From a virus, in the IMG/VR virus record IMGVR_UViG_3300025117_000221, positions 1-24,565 of that record: 24,565 nucleotides of DNA; one strand, given 5' to 3'. A program made the position numbers and the translations under genes. The notes under the pieces are model-generated. The model saw only the letters and a list, made by a program, of their open reading frames with translations, made no database searches and had not been told where the DNA came from. Positions 7,292-13,857 of this stretch are shown here, piece after piece. The first letter of the stretch is position 1. Each line of letters begins with the position of its first letter.

Positions 7292-7904
7292 AACCGGCTT
7301 CGATATCCGCCGTTGCCGCGTTTGCGGTTGCACGGATGACGACTGCTCTGATTGCATCGCCCGGACCGGCACGCCGTGTCACTGGGTCGAGGACGATCTC
7401 TGCAGCGCATGCGAGGGGCGCGTCCCTAAAACCGGCCTGGCCTCGCGGATGCGCGCGTGGATGAAGGCGCAGCGCCGCCCGTTCACGAAGCGCGACGTTT
7501 ACCTCGCCCTGGGCATCGAAAGCTCGGCGGAGCGGTCCATCCTCCGCAACGCGGTGCCCGATTTCGAGCGCCGCGGCGAGATCATTCTCCAGCCGCCGGA
7601 CAAACGCAATCGGTTAGTGAATCTGAATCGCTACCGCTACAACCACGACTGGAAAGGCGGGAAGACCGGCGAGCTAAAGCCCCGGCTTTTCAAGGCGATG
7701 TACGTCTCCGGGACGTTCGCCGCGACGGACATCCAGCGCCTGACCGACCTCAACCGCTCCTGGATCGACAAGACCGTCCGCCGCCTGCGCCGCTCGGGGC
7801 ACCTGGCCATCGTCGGCCGCCGCCGTTGTTCCGGCAGCAACAGCGCGGAGACGATCTTTCATATCGCCAACCGCGACAAGTTCCGCCTCGAGGTGATGAG
7901 ATGA
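7272..7904 (+). CDS. Zinc-finger plus winged-helix early protein
   Basis: A 210-residue protein. The N-terminal 50 residues are a Cys-rich zinc module with Cys at 15, 18, 20, 25, 28, 36, 44 and 47 and His37. Two segments resembling winged helices follow (about 55-105 and 135-195; TDLNRSWIDKTVRRLRRSG is a typical recognition region). Proteins of this build occur in the early operons of Mu-like prophages, but I know no proven role; DNA binding is very likely. It overlaps the ATPase gene by 20 bases and shares an ATGA overlap with the next gene, so it is translationally coupled on both sides. Confidence 0.75.
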   Translation: MSSKAPKTGFDIRRCRVCGCTDDDCSDCIARTGTPCHWVEDDLCSACEGRVPKTGLASRMRAWMKAQRRPFTKRDVYLALGIESSAERSILRNAVPDFERRGEIILQPPDKRNRLVNLNRYRYNHDWKGGKTGELKPRLFKAMYVSGTFAATDIQRLTDLNRSWIDKTVRRLRRSGHLAIVGRRRCSGSNSAETIFHIANRDKFRLEVMR

Positions 7905-8410
7905 AAGCGATCAGCCTTTGGGAGCCGTGGGCATCGTTGATGATGCTCGGGGCGAAGACAATCGAAACCCGGTCATGGCCGACGAAACACCGGGGGCCAT
8001 TGCTGATCTGTGCGGCCCAGGGAGGGTTGAGCCGAGCTAAGTTATGGCGGCAGACTTACCATCAGAGCGCCTTTCGAGCTGCCCTGGCCCCACTAACCGA
8101 CAACAACCGTATTTTTCTCGGAAAGTTTAATTTTTACTTTGGGTATGCGCTCTGTGTGGTCGACCTGATCGACTGTTTTCCGACAGAGGCCCCGGAGGTC
8201 CGGCGGATTGTTGATGTCGATGAGAACGAATATCTGTTCGGAAATTATGAGCCTGGCCGATTCGCATGGATCACCCGGAAGGCGTGCCCCCTTCGAACCC
8301 CCGTCAGGGTCACCGGCAGGCAGATGATTTTCAACGTCCCCGATGATGTGATCGCGCCAGTCTTGCGCGAGCCCAAAGACGGAGATCCTTGGTGGAGGAG
8401 GTCCGAATGA
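7901..8410 (+). CDS. ASCH-domain protein
   Basis: The 169-residue product begins KAISLWEPWASLMMLGAKTIETRSW, shortened here to its key parts: the ISLWEPWA strand and the GAKTIETRSW motif, both typical of ASCH domains (PUA-like fold, RNA or modified-nucleotide binding). RHGPLLICAA-like sequence (here HRGPLLICAA) follows, and a GRFAWI segment closes the barrel. ASCH proteins are widespread in phages; some act on modified nucleosides, most are uncharacterised. The ATG lies in an ATGA overlap with the preceding gene, and its stop overlaps the gemA start in the same way. The role in this phage is unknown. Confidence 0.85.
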   Translation: MKAISLWEPWASLMMLGAKTIETRSWPTKHRGPLLICAAQGGLSRAKLWRQTYHQSAFRAALAPLTDNNRIFLGKFNFYFGYALCVVDLIDCFPTEAPEVRRIVDVDENEYLFGNYEPGRFAWITRKACPLRTPVRVTGRQMIFNVPDDVIAPVLREPKDGDPWWRRSE

Positions 8411-8898
8411 AAATGATCCCGGGAACAAACGTCAATTTCGCCACCTACGCCCCCACGGGGGCGCGGCCGTACCTGCAAAACGCAACCGAAAAGGCCCAGC
8501 GCAATGGCCTGTTGGCGATGGTCCACATTGCGAAGAAAGACCTGATGTTGCGCGATGATGAATACGAGATGATCCTCCAGGGCTTCAAGGTGGCGTCCTC
8601 CGGAGAGCTGGACGTCCCGCAACTGGAACGCCTGGTGAAGTATCTCAAAAAGTTGGGCTGGAAGCCCGTCCGGTCTCGCCGGAAGAAGAAAGCGGCGCCG
8701 GCGGATGCCCGCCTGGCCGCGCTGCGCACCCGGTGCGTGGAGGTCGCGAAGACCCTCGACAACGGAGAGAAGCGTCTGGCCGGCCTGGCCACAAAGATTT
8801 GCGGATTCAGCAGTTTAACATGGTGCCGCGACGCGGCGAAACTCGAACGGCTCCTGGCCGTTCTCGGCTCGATCAAAGAAAAGGAGACGGAATCATGA
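8407..8898 (+). CDS. gemA: GemA-like regulatory protein (Mu gp16, DUF1018)
   Basis: This is a 163-residue protein of the Mu gp16/GemA family. The diagnostic part is residues about 23-80, with AMVHIAKKDLMLRDDEYE followed by a VPQLERLVKYLKKLGW segment. In Mu, GemA modulates host gene expression and replication during lytic growth. The middle is Lys/Arg/Ala-rich (RSRRKKKAAPADAR). The ATG at 8407 follows GGAGGAGG and overlaps the previous stop (ATGA); TTG/GTG codons at 8389-8392 would extend it but are less likely. Its own stop overlaps the next start by four bases. Confidence 0.88.
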   Translation: MKMIPGTNVNFATYAPTGARPYLQNATEKAQRNGLLAMVHIAKKDLMLRDDEYEMILQGFKVASSGELDVPQLERLVKYLKKLGWKPVRSRRKKKAAPADARLAALRTRCVEVAKTLDNGEKRLAGLATKICGFSSLTWCRDAAKLERLLAVLGSIKEKETES

Positions 8899-9320
8899 GT
8901 AAAAACGGAACCCCGAAAAGCAATGAAGCCTGGATCACCGACCGCGCCATCCGCAAGGGCACGATCCTGGCGGAACTCTCCTCCCACATTGGCGAGCCCA
9001 ACGCGATCGGCATGGGCGAGCTGTATGAGCTGGTGTATGGCGAGCCCTGGAGCAACCGGATCAACGACACACGGGCGCTCCGGACGGTGATCGAATGGAT
9101 GCGCTCCGAGGGCATCCCGATCTGCTCCGTCGCCTCGGCGAACGGCGGCGGCTACTACATCGCCGCGGCCGGCAGCGAGCTGGCCAATTATCTCCGCCGC
9201 GACGAGCGCCGCGCCCTCAAGATCCTCAAACGATGTGCGACGATCAAGAAGATCTCTCTGCCCGACTACCTGGGCCAGATGAAGCTGAACATGGAGGGCG
9301 GCGAAAATGAAGCAGCGTAA
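8895..9320 (+). CDS. Winged-helix-like early protein, 141 aa
   Basis: No named family is recognised with confidence. Residues about 45-95 (ALRTVIEWMRSEGIPICSVA followed by GGGYYIA) have the pattern of a winged helix with a Gly-rich beta hairpin, suggesting DNA binding. Small proteins of this type lie beside gemA and gam in many Mu-like prophages. It has a good AAAGGAG site, overlaps gemA by four bases and overlaps gam by 14 bases. Confidence 0.7.
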   Translation: MSKNGTPKSNEAWITDRAIRKGTILAELSSHIGEPNAIGMGELYELVYGEPWSNRINDTRALRTVIEWMRSEGIPICSVASANGGGYYIAAAGSELANYLRRDERRALKILKRCATIKKISLPDYLGQMKLNMEGGENEAA

Positions 9321-9792
9321 GGAATCGGAACTCAGCCTGGCCGAAATCAAGCGGGCGTCCGATGTTGCCCTGGCCGATATCGCCGACTGCTGCAAGCGGA
9401 TCGACGCGCTGAAGGCCGAGGCGGAGGCGTCCGTGTCAGTCATCCAGGCCAACTACAGCGCGATGCTCGCGCCGCTGCAATCGCAACTGGCGCAAAACGT
9501 CGCATGGCTCAAAGACGCGATGAAGAGCAATAAGAAGGTACTCTTCGACGGGACCGACATCGTCCGGCTGGTCAACGGCTCCCTGATCCACAGCACCGCC
9601 GACAAGGTCACGATCCCGCGCGACGCCCTGGCCAAATGCAAGGAGCTGGGCTTCGCCGAAGTGATCAAGATCGAAGAGTCGCTAAACCGCGACGCCGTCG
9701 AAAAGTGGCCGGACGAGCGCCTGATCCTGATCGGCGCGGCGCGGAAACAAAAGGAGGAATTCTCCTACGATCTGGCGGCGGTGAAGCCATGA
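9307..9792 (+). CDS. gam: Gam-like host-nuclease inhibitor / DNA end-binding protein
   Basis: The 161-residue protein matches Mu Gam in size (174 aa) and layout: a long N-terminal coiled coil (about 10-75) with repeated Ala/Glu/Lys, then a beta-rich segment (VLFDGTDIVRLVNGSLIHST) and a C-terminal helical part. Mu Gam is a Ku-like dimer that binds double-stranded DNA ends and protects them from RecBCD-type exonucleases. Here it would guard phage DNA ends. A GGAGGG site precedes the ATG, which overlaps the previous gene, and the stop overlaps the next start (ATGA). Confidence 0.9.
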   Translation: MKQRKESELSLAEIKRASDVALADIADCCKRIDALKAEAEASVSVIQANYSAMLAPLQSQLAQNVAWLKDAMKSNKKVLFDGTDIVRLVNGSLIHSTADKVTIPRDALAKCKELGFAEVIKIEESLNRDAVEKWPDERLILIGAARKQKEEFSYDLAAVKP

Positions 9793-9992
9793 GCCGCGGC
9801 CTGACCGACAAAGAATGCGCCTGGCTGGAGCGAATCGATAAAGAGGTCGACCGCGCATGGCCCGACCTTACTCCCTGGGAGCATAAGTTCTTCGATGACC
9901 TCATGGAGCGGTTCAAACGCTTCGGCGACCGCACCTCGATCTCCCCGAAACAATGGGAGATCATCACCAGAATCAGCGAGAAAATCCTATGA
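9789..9992 (+). CDS. Small hypothetical protein, 67 aa
   Basis: A 67-residue acidic-basic helical protein (GLTDKECAWLERIDKEVDRA) with Trp-rich helices and no recognised domain. It is held in place by ATGA overlaps at both ends (9789-9792 with gam, 9989-9992 with the next gene), which supports it as a genuine coupled gene. Small proteins of this type often follow gam in Mu-like early operons; the role is unknown. Confidence 0.7.
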   Translation: MSRGLTDKECAWLERIDKEVDRAWPDLTPWEHKFFDDLMERFKRFGDRTSISPKQWEIITRISEKIL

Positions 9993-10585
9993 ATTTCCCC
10001 TGCCCTTACTGCAAACGGGAGTTGAATCTCATGGAATTGCAAGCGGAAAGCGATTTGATGGCGATCATCAGGATGTCCGCCTCGTTTGGCAAGCACAACA
10101 ATCTCGTATGGACATACGCGGAACTCTTCGGGATTACCCCCATGCGCGCGAAGGCGAAGAAGCTCCGCTTGATTCTCGAAGAATTGAAAAAGCTCTTCGA
10201 CGGGGGAGGCTTCAGCTATCGTCAACGGCTCTACCGGATCACCCCGGAGGGTATCGCCGAGGCCCTGAACGTGGTCGTCAAGAAGAATTTCGCCGACGGG
10301 CTGGACTCTCATAACTACCTGAAAAAGGTCATGATCAACATCGCCGAGCGCGAAGACAAGACCGCCGGCCGCCGGGCAGAGAAAGACCTCCGCGCAAAGG
10401 AGGCGTCCCTCATGTCCGGCGGCCGGGAGGCTGGCCAGCCCCGCCACGATGCCCCCTACCCCGTCCCCGAGGAACAGGTCGAGGCCCCGCGCATGAAGAC
10501 GATGCCGCGAACCTCGCCGCTTACCGACGCCGAGCTCGAGGCGAACCGGCAGCGGCTGAAAAACATGCTCAAACAGATCGGATAG
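9989..10585 (+). CDS. Hypothetical protein with N-terminal CPYC motif, 198 aa
   Basis: The product starts MNFPCPYCKRELNLMELQ, where CPYC could be half of a zinc ribbon although no second Cys pair is present. Residues about 30-75 (AELFGITPMRAKAKKLRLIL) look like a helical DNA-binding segment, and the C-terminal third is a charged, Pro-rich, probably flexible tail. The family is not recognised. The start overlaps the previous stop (ATGA), and the gene is followed after 10 bases by a 30-codon membrane ORF. Confidence 0.7.
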   Translation: MNFPCPYCKRELNLMELQAESDLMAIIRMSASFGKHNNLVWTYAELFGITPMRAKAKKLRLILEELKKLFDGGGFSYRQRLYRITPEGIAEALNVVVKKNFADGLDSHNYLKKVMINIAEREDKTAGRRAEKDLRAKEASLMSGGREAGQPRHDAPYPVPEEQVEAPRMKTMPRTSPLTDAELEANRQRLKNMLKQIG

Positions 10586-10595
10586 GGAGGGCGTC

Positions 10596-10688
10596 ATGGC
10601 AATCATTGCGGGAATCGTTCTTTATCTGGTGTTTGCGTGGATCTTCTGGGCGATCATATACGGCGGAACCCGCGACAACGACGATTAA
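10596..10688 (+). CDS. Membrane microprotein, 30 aa
   Basis: A 30-codon frame with a GGGAGG ribosome site encodes one hydrophobic helix (IIAGIVLYLVFAWIFWAII) followed by a short charged end (RDNDD). It lies snugly between two ORFs and is followed by another AAGGAGG site. Single-helix phage microproteins can modulate host membranes, but no homologue is recognised and it is too short for coding statistics. Confidence 0.45.
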   Translation: MAIIAGIVLYLVFAWIFWAIIYGGTRDNDD

Positions 10689-10698
10689 GGAGGCGAAA

Positions 10699-11068
10699 AT
10701 GGCAATAGATCAAAGGAAATACGGCCCCGGCATCAAATCAAATTGTTGTCAACGACAAACCGGCCGCGGCCAGCGTCCTTGCTGGCACTCCGGAGATCGT
10801 CATCGCATTCACCGACGAACGCGATCGCACTCTCCATGACGCGCTGGTCGAGACGGCGCGCAGTCTCCGCCGGACGCCGGAACAGCAGGTGTTGTGGATG
10901 TTGCAATCTCAAATCGAATCGAGCATGAATGGCGAAAATATTTTTTCAGGAAAGGGGCTATCATGGCAGACATTTTTGTACCTGATCCACTGCGTAAATC
11001 CGTTGAAGCCGCGAGCGACGGGAAACAGACCGTTCTGCGCACGGCAAAAGGAAATCCGACCTACATGA
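10699..11068 (+). pseudogene. Small early gene interrupted by a frameshift
   Basis: An AAGGAGG site and ATG at 10699 open a frame (MAIDQRKYGPGIKSN) that ends at 10839 with an unlikely Arg/His-rich tail. One base over, the next frame is open from 10709 to a stop at 11066-11068 and looks protein-like (PEIVIAFTDERDRTLHDALV, then RTPEQQVLWMLQSQIES). The natural join lies at 10733-10743, where the pentamer TCAAA occurs twice in tandem; one extra copy would restore a single frame. The second frame then overlaps the following gene by over 100 bases, which is odd, so the true end is uncertain. Assembly error is possible. The function is not recognised. Confidence 0.5.
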
Positions 11069-11952
11069 ACATTGTGCCCCGCATGATGTGCGAGGACCTG
11101 GGCGACGGCCTCGGCACAGGCCCCCACGAGGCGTTTATCGTGCGCGGCCGGGAGGTCCCCGAGATCATGATCGGCACGTATCAGGCGAGCATCCATAACG
11201 GAGAGGCTCTCTCCCTGCCCTATCAGGTTCCGCGCACGATGATCAGCCGGGACGACGCGATGCGGGCCTGTCTCGCCTGCGGCCCCGATTACCATCTCGC
11301 AACCAACTGGGAGAGCGCGGCCCTCTGCCTCTGGATGATCAAAAACAACATCCCCAGGGGCAACACGGATTGTGGCCGATCCCATTCGCACCCCGAGGAG
11401 GCCGGCATCAGATGCGAGCATGGCAAGACGCTCACGGGCAGCGGCCCATTGGCCTGGCGTCACGACGGCACGTCCTGCGGGATCGCCGACCTGGTCGGCA
11501 ACGTCTGGGAGCATCAATGGTGTCTGCGATCGGTCGGCGGCCGGATCATGATGCCGCCGGACAACGATTTTACCCTCCCGGAGGAGGAATGGCCCGATAC
11601 GGGCGTCTGTTTCGACGGCGTCGCCGGAATCCGGATATCCGGCCGCGTCACGAAACGCGGGTGGTTCTCCGCGCCCTTCGCCGAGATCGGCGTCAAAACG
11701 GGATACGAGATCCCCGCATCCATGAAACGGGCATTGCTCTGCCCGTCCCTGCCCGCCGATCCGCCCGGGAACCTGGGCCGCGTATGGGTGGATAATAGCG
11801 ATAGGCGCGAAGCAGTTCCGCTCCGTTTCGGGGTTTGGTCCTACGCCGGCACTGCGGGCGTGGGGGCGTTGAGCCTCGGCTTTCTGCGCACGAGCGTCTA
11901 CTCGACTTTCGGTTTCCGTCTCGCCTATATCAGTAACGTGCGGTCGGTGTAA
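10963..11952 (+). CDS. FGE/C-type-lectin-fold protein, probable DGR variable target
   Basis: This is a 329-residue protein. Residues about 60-329 have the formylglycine-generating-enzyme (SUMF1) / C-type lectin fold, with GIADLVGNVWEHQ as the signature and a closing GFRLAY. The C-terminal 40 residues (about 287-326) read like the variable region of diversity-generating retroelement targets: an LRFG.W start, a YAGTAGVGALSL core, RTS, then GFR. Such proteins bind ligands or receptors through the variable face. Residues 1-55 may attach it to a larger assembly. The ATG at 10963 follows AGGAAAGGGG. Its location in the early/middle region, away from tail genes, is unusual for a receptor-binding protein. 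No catalytic sulfatase-activating role is implied. No reverse transcriptase was recognised in this window. Confidence 0.85.
   Translation: MADIFVPDPLRKSVEAASDGKQTVLRTAKGNPTYMNIVPRMMCEDLGDGLGTGPHEAFIVRGREVPEIMIGTYQASIHNGEALSLPYQVPRTMISRDDAMRACLACGPDYHLATNWESAALCLWMIKNNIPRGNTDCGRSHSHPEEAGIRCEHGKTLTGSGPLAWRHDGTSCGIADLVGNVWEHQWCLRSVGGRIMMPPDNDFTLPEEEWPDTGVCFDGVAGIRISGRVTKRGWFSAPFAEIGVKTGYEIPASMKRALLCPSLPADPPGNLGRVWVDNSDRREAVPLRFGVWSYAGTAGVGALSLGFLRTSVYSTFGFRLAYISNVRSV
11821..11925 (+). other. Candidate DGR variable region (VR)
   Basis: Over these 35 codons only 7 of 105 bases are A. The presumed variable positions (TTC, GTT, TCC, TAC, ACT, AGC, TTT, GTC, TAC, ACT, TTC) all end in C or T, as expected if they derive from AAC/AAT template codons mutated at A. 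The fixed positions (Gly, Trp, Ala, Val, Leu, Arg) use A-free codons. The VR may begin somewhat upstream; its template repeat was not found here. Confidence 0.6.
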
Positions 11953-11960
11953 ATCTGTTG

Positions 11961-11978
11961 CGCGGGCGGTAGCCCGCG
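11961..11978 (+). promoter_or_regulatory. GC-rich hairpin with GGTA loop just after the VR gene
   Basis: CGCGGGC-GGTA-GCCCGCG is a perfect 7-bp stem with a four-base loop, starting nine bases after the stop codon. DGR target genes are known to carry a GC-rich hairpin/cruciform with a GRNA-type tetraloop downstream of the VR that aids retrohoming, and GGTA fits. No T-run follows, so it is not an ordinary terminator. Confidence 0.6.
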
Positions 11979-12013
11979 GTGCACCGCACCAAATCAACGA
12001 GGAGGCCACACCC

Positions 12014-12112
12014 TTGGACGAAGCCGGGTTGTATGAATTCTTGAAATGCCCCCACTGCCAGAAGATTTTTGGCGAAGTGCTCGTCATCGAGGGCCGGGCG
12101 GTCTACAAATGA
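12014..12112 (+). CDS. Small CxxC protein, 32 aa
   Basis: A TTG start at 12014 lies eight bases after ACGAGGAGG and encodes 32 residues with LKCPHCQKIFGEVLV, which has one CxxC pair followed by a beta-like segment. It resembles half of a zinc ribbon. Mu Com is a small zinc-binding translational regulator, but it is larger and has two Cys pairs, so equivalence is not claimed. The strong ribosome site is the main support. Confidence 0.4.
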   Translation: MDEAGLYEFLKCPHCQKIFGEVLVIEGRAVYK

Positions 12113-12193
12113 GAAGGCCGGGAAATGATCATGCAAAATAACCTCTTGACATTTGCGCAAAACTGTGAGACCGTCGGGCCAGTCATAGCACAA

Positions 12194-12343
12194 GGGGCTG
12201 CCCCGGCCTCAAGAGCGTCCGAAGTCATCGGCGTGAAAGGGGGTTTCGTTATTGGGCCAGTAAGCCCGAGCTGCCCGGATACCGCGAGGTCTGGGGCGCT
12301 GCCTTGTGCGCGTGACTACAGTTCGGGCTTATTTTTATGCCCG
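12194..12343 (+). promoter_or_regulatory. Highly structured leader upstream of the BRO gene
   Basis: This gene-free stretch is dense in hairpins: GGGG-CTG-CCCC (12194-12204), CCGA-AGTCA-TCGG (12219-12231) and GGGC-N6-GCCC (12254-12267). A long-range stem AAGCCCGA (12262-12269) with TCGGGCTT (12323-12330) encloses a CCGG/ACC-GCGA-GGT/CTGG tetraloop helix and a GCGC hairpin. CGGGC (12324-12328) can also pair with GCCCG (12339-12343). These pairings exclude one another, as in attenuators. The BRO ribosome site follows at about 12366. Function is inferred. Confidence 0.35.
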
Positions 12344-12378
12344 CCATCGAAACAGTCAAAGCATAAGGAGGTTTCACC

Positions 12379-13047
12379 ATGAAAGAAAACAACAGCATCA
12401 TCGCATTCCATTACGCCAACGGCCCCGTCCGCATCGTCACCGACCCCTCCGGAAATCAGTGGTGGGTGGCCGCCGACGTCTGCGCCATCCTCGGAATCGC
12501 CAACCCGAGAGATGCCGTCGCTGCCCTGGACGACGACGAAAAGAATACCGTCGCCTTTTCCGACGGTATTCCATCGCGCGGAAATCCCAACGTAAACGTC
12601 ATCAACGAGTCCGGCCTCTACACGCTGATCTTCCGTTCCAACAAGGCCGAGGCAAAGGCGTTCCGCAAGTGGGTCACCTCCACGGTCCTTCCGGCGATCC
12701 GCAAGACCGGCGCCTTCGCCTCCGGCAAGTCCGTTGCGAAGCTCACCATCTTCCTGAACGACGTGGCCACGGCAGGCTTCTGCTCCTTCGACACGCTCAA
12801 AGAATACTGCTGGCTTCGCACCCTCGGCCTTCCGCTGGACATGGCGGGCCGCGCCACCAACATGGGCGCCACCCACCACATTCAGGCCGTCGACCGCAAG
12901 CTGAAGGCCGTCGGGGTCCGCTTCCCCAACCTCCTCTTTGCCACCCGGCGCAAGCTCATGGACGACGCCTTTGAAAAGCTCCTCGCCGAAGCCGAGATGA
13001 ACGCCGTCGGCGACGCCGTCGCGGCGAAGGAGGTGGCCAATGCATAA
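12379..13047 (+). CDS. BRO-N family protein, antirepressor-like
   Basis: This 222-residue protein has an N-terminal BRO domain (about residues 8-112): a WWVAADVCAILGIANPRDAV segment, then the ESGLYTLIFRSNKAEAKAFR pattern and WVTSTVLPAIRKTG. BRO-N proteins bind DNA, and many phage members act as antirepressors or late regulators. The C-terminal half (about 115-222) is an unassigned helical domain. The ATG follows AAGGAGG. The gene sits behind a structured 5' region and overlaps the next gene by eight bases. Its target is unknown; it could counteract the S24 repressor or a host regulator. Confidence 0.88.
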   Translation: MKENNSIIAFHYANGPVRIVTDPSGNQWWVAADVCAILGIANPRDAVAALDDDEKNTVAFSDGIPSRGNPNVNVINESGLYTLIFRSNKAEAKAFRKWVTSTVLPAIRKTGAFASGKSVAKLTIFLNDVATAGFCSFDTLKEYCWLRTLGLPLDMAGRATNMGATHHIQAVDRKLKAVGVRFPNLLFATRRKLMDDAFEKLLAEAEMNAVGDAVAAKEVANA

Positions 13048-13288
13048 GCCGGAGACAATGGACGGAATGCGCGCGGAAATGGCCCTGGCCCCGGTCTTCG
13101 ACGCCAGGGGTGAACTTCAAACGCTGGTCGGCATCCTCGGCGCGGTGCTCTATCTTTCGGGCCACGACGACGAGGAGCCGTGGAAAGAGGACGTCATTAC
13201 GGCCCTGGCCCAGATCCAGGAGAAGCTCGCCGATCTCGCCAACGGGCTCGACGGGGCAATTGCAGGAATGAAAATTGTAAAGGAGTGA
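13040..13288 (+). CDS. Hypothetical protein, 82 aa
   Basis: This small acidic helical protein has a hydrophobic stretch (LQTLVGILGAVLYLSG, about 27-42) and a C-terminal helix ending MKIVKE. No family is recognised. The ATG follows AAGGAGG inside the end of the BRO gene, with an eight-base overlap, so the two are probably translated together. It might be a partner of the BRO protein, but there is no direct sign of this. Confidence 0.6.
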   Translation: MHKPETMDGMRAEMALAPVFDARGELQTLVGILGAVLYLSGHDDEEPWKEDVITALAQIQEKLADLANGLDGAIAGMKIVKE

Positions 13289-13299
13289 CCATAAAAGAC

Positions 13300-13328
13300 T
13301 TGACACTGGGCCGCGTCGGGCGGAAAAT
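13300..13328 (+). promoter_or_regulatory. Possible sigma70 promoter before the 13353 gene
   Basis: TTGACA (13300-13305) is followed after 17 bases by GAAAAT (13323-13328), four of six matches to the -10 consensus. It would drive the gene at 13353. The spacing is ideal but the -10 box is weak, so an activator may be needed. Confidence 0.35.
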
Positions 13329-13352
13329 GTCTAACCCGAAAGGAGAGAGACC

Positions 13353-13850
13353 ATGAAACTATCGCAAATATACGCCATCGTAGGATGGCCGCTGAGGATT
13401 TGGAGAACGAGAAAACTGCCTCCGAAAGCAGTTGAGCATAACATCACATTTGACGAGGCGGTGCGGCGTGTCACCAAAAAGCTGCCGGGCCGCCCGGAGG
13501 ACCTAATCGGAGACCGGTGGAACTGGGAGGAGGGCGGTCTGCGAATTCTGCCGCGAGTCGCCCCGACTACAGACGCAGAACGAGCGGATATAGAGGAACG
13601 GTTGGCAATGCAGACGGCGATGGATTCGCGTTATTGCGACCTGAAGCAAAAGGAGTCCACGGGAAAGCTGTCCGGAGCGGAATTGATGGAGTTGATCGGC
13701 ATGGAAAGTGGTTGCGGATTGTGCCTTGATAACTACGATCCTGAACAGAGGGCATCCGGCCTGCGGCTGGAAGGCCCAAAATTGTCATTTCGTCTCCCGG
13801 GGGAAAAAAGATATCCGCTGGGGCAGCGCCCGGCGTTGTTTCCAAAATAA
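13353..13850 (+). CDS. Hypothetical protein, 165 aa, end of middle region
   Basis: An unrecognised protein. Residues 1-25 are mildly hydrophobic (KLSQIYAIVGWPLRIW) and the rest is soluble and charged, with a Cys pair (GCGLC) around residue 125. AAGGAGAGA precedes the ATG. It is the last gene before the putative small RNA and terminator at 13858-13997, so it may close the middle operon. The place is where Mu carries its middle/late activators Mor and C, but no helix-turn-helix of that family is visible, so I do not call it an activator. Confidence 0.65.
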   Translation: MKLSQIYAIVGWPLRIWRTRKLPPKAVEHNITFDEAVRRVTKKLPGRPEDLIGDRWNWEEGGLRILPRVAPTTDAERADIEERLAMQTAMDSRYCDLKQKESTGKLSGAELMELIGMESGCGLCLDNYDPEQRASGLRLEGPKLSFRLPGEKRYPLGQRPALFPK

Positions 13851-13857
13851 AAAAAGC

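Noticed and set aside
12146-12151. TTGACA as a -35 box with an adjoining TTTGCGCAAA palindrome
   Set aside because: No acceptable -10 hexamer occurs at 15-19 bases downstream; kept only as a curiosity.
12262-12330. tRNA-like fold with 8-bp closing stem
   Set aside because: No T-loop GTTCGANNC consensus, no plausible anticodon arm and no CCA end; only the outer stem resembles a tRNA.
11979-12378. Possible DGR template repeat next to the VR gene
   Set aside because: I compared this stretch by eye with the VR and found no segment that matches apart from A positions. No reverse transcriptase ORF is present either.
12125-12382. 85-codon ORF between the small CxxC gene and the BRO gene
   Set aside because: No convincing ribosome site and an unprotein-like product. 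The DNA is packed with hairpins, better explained as a structured leader.
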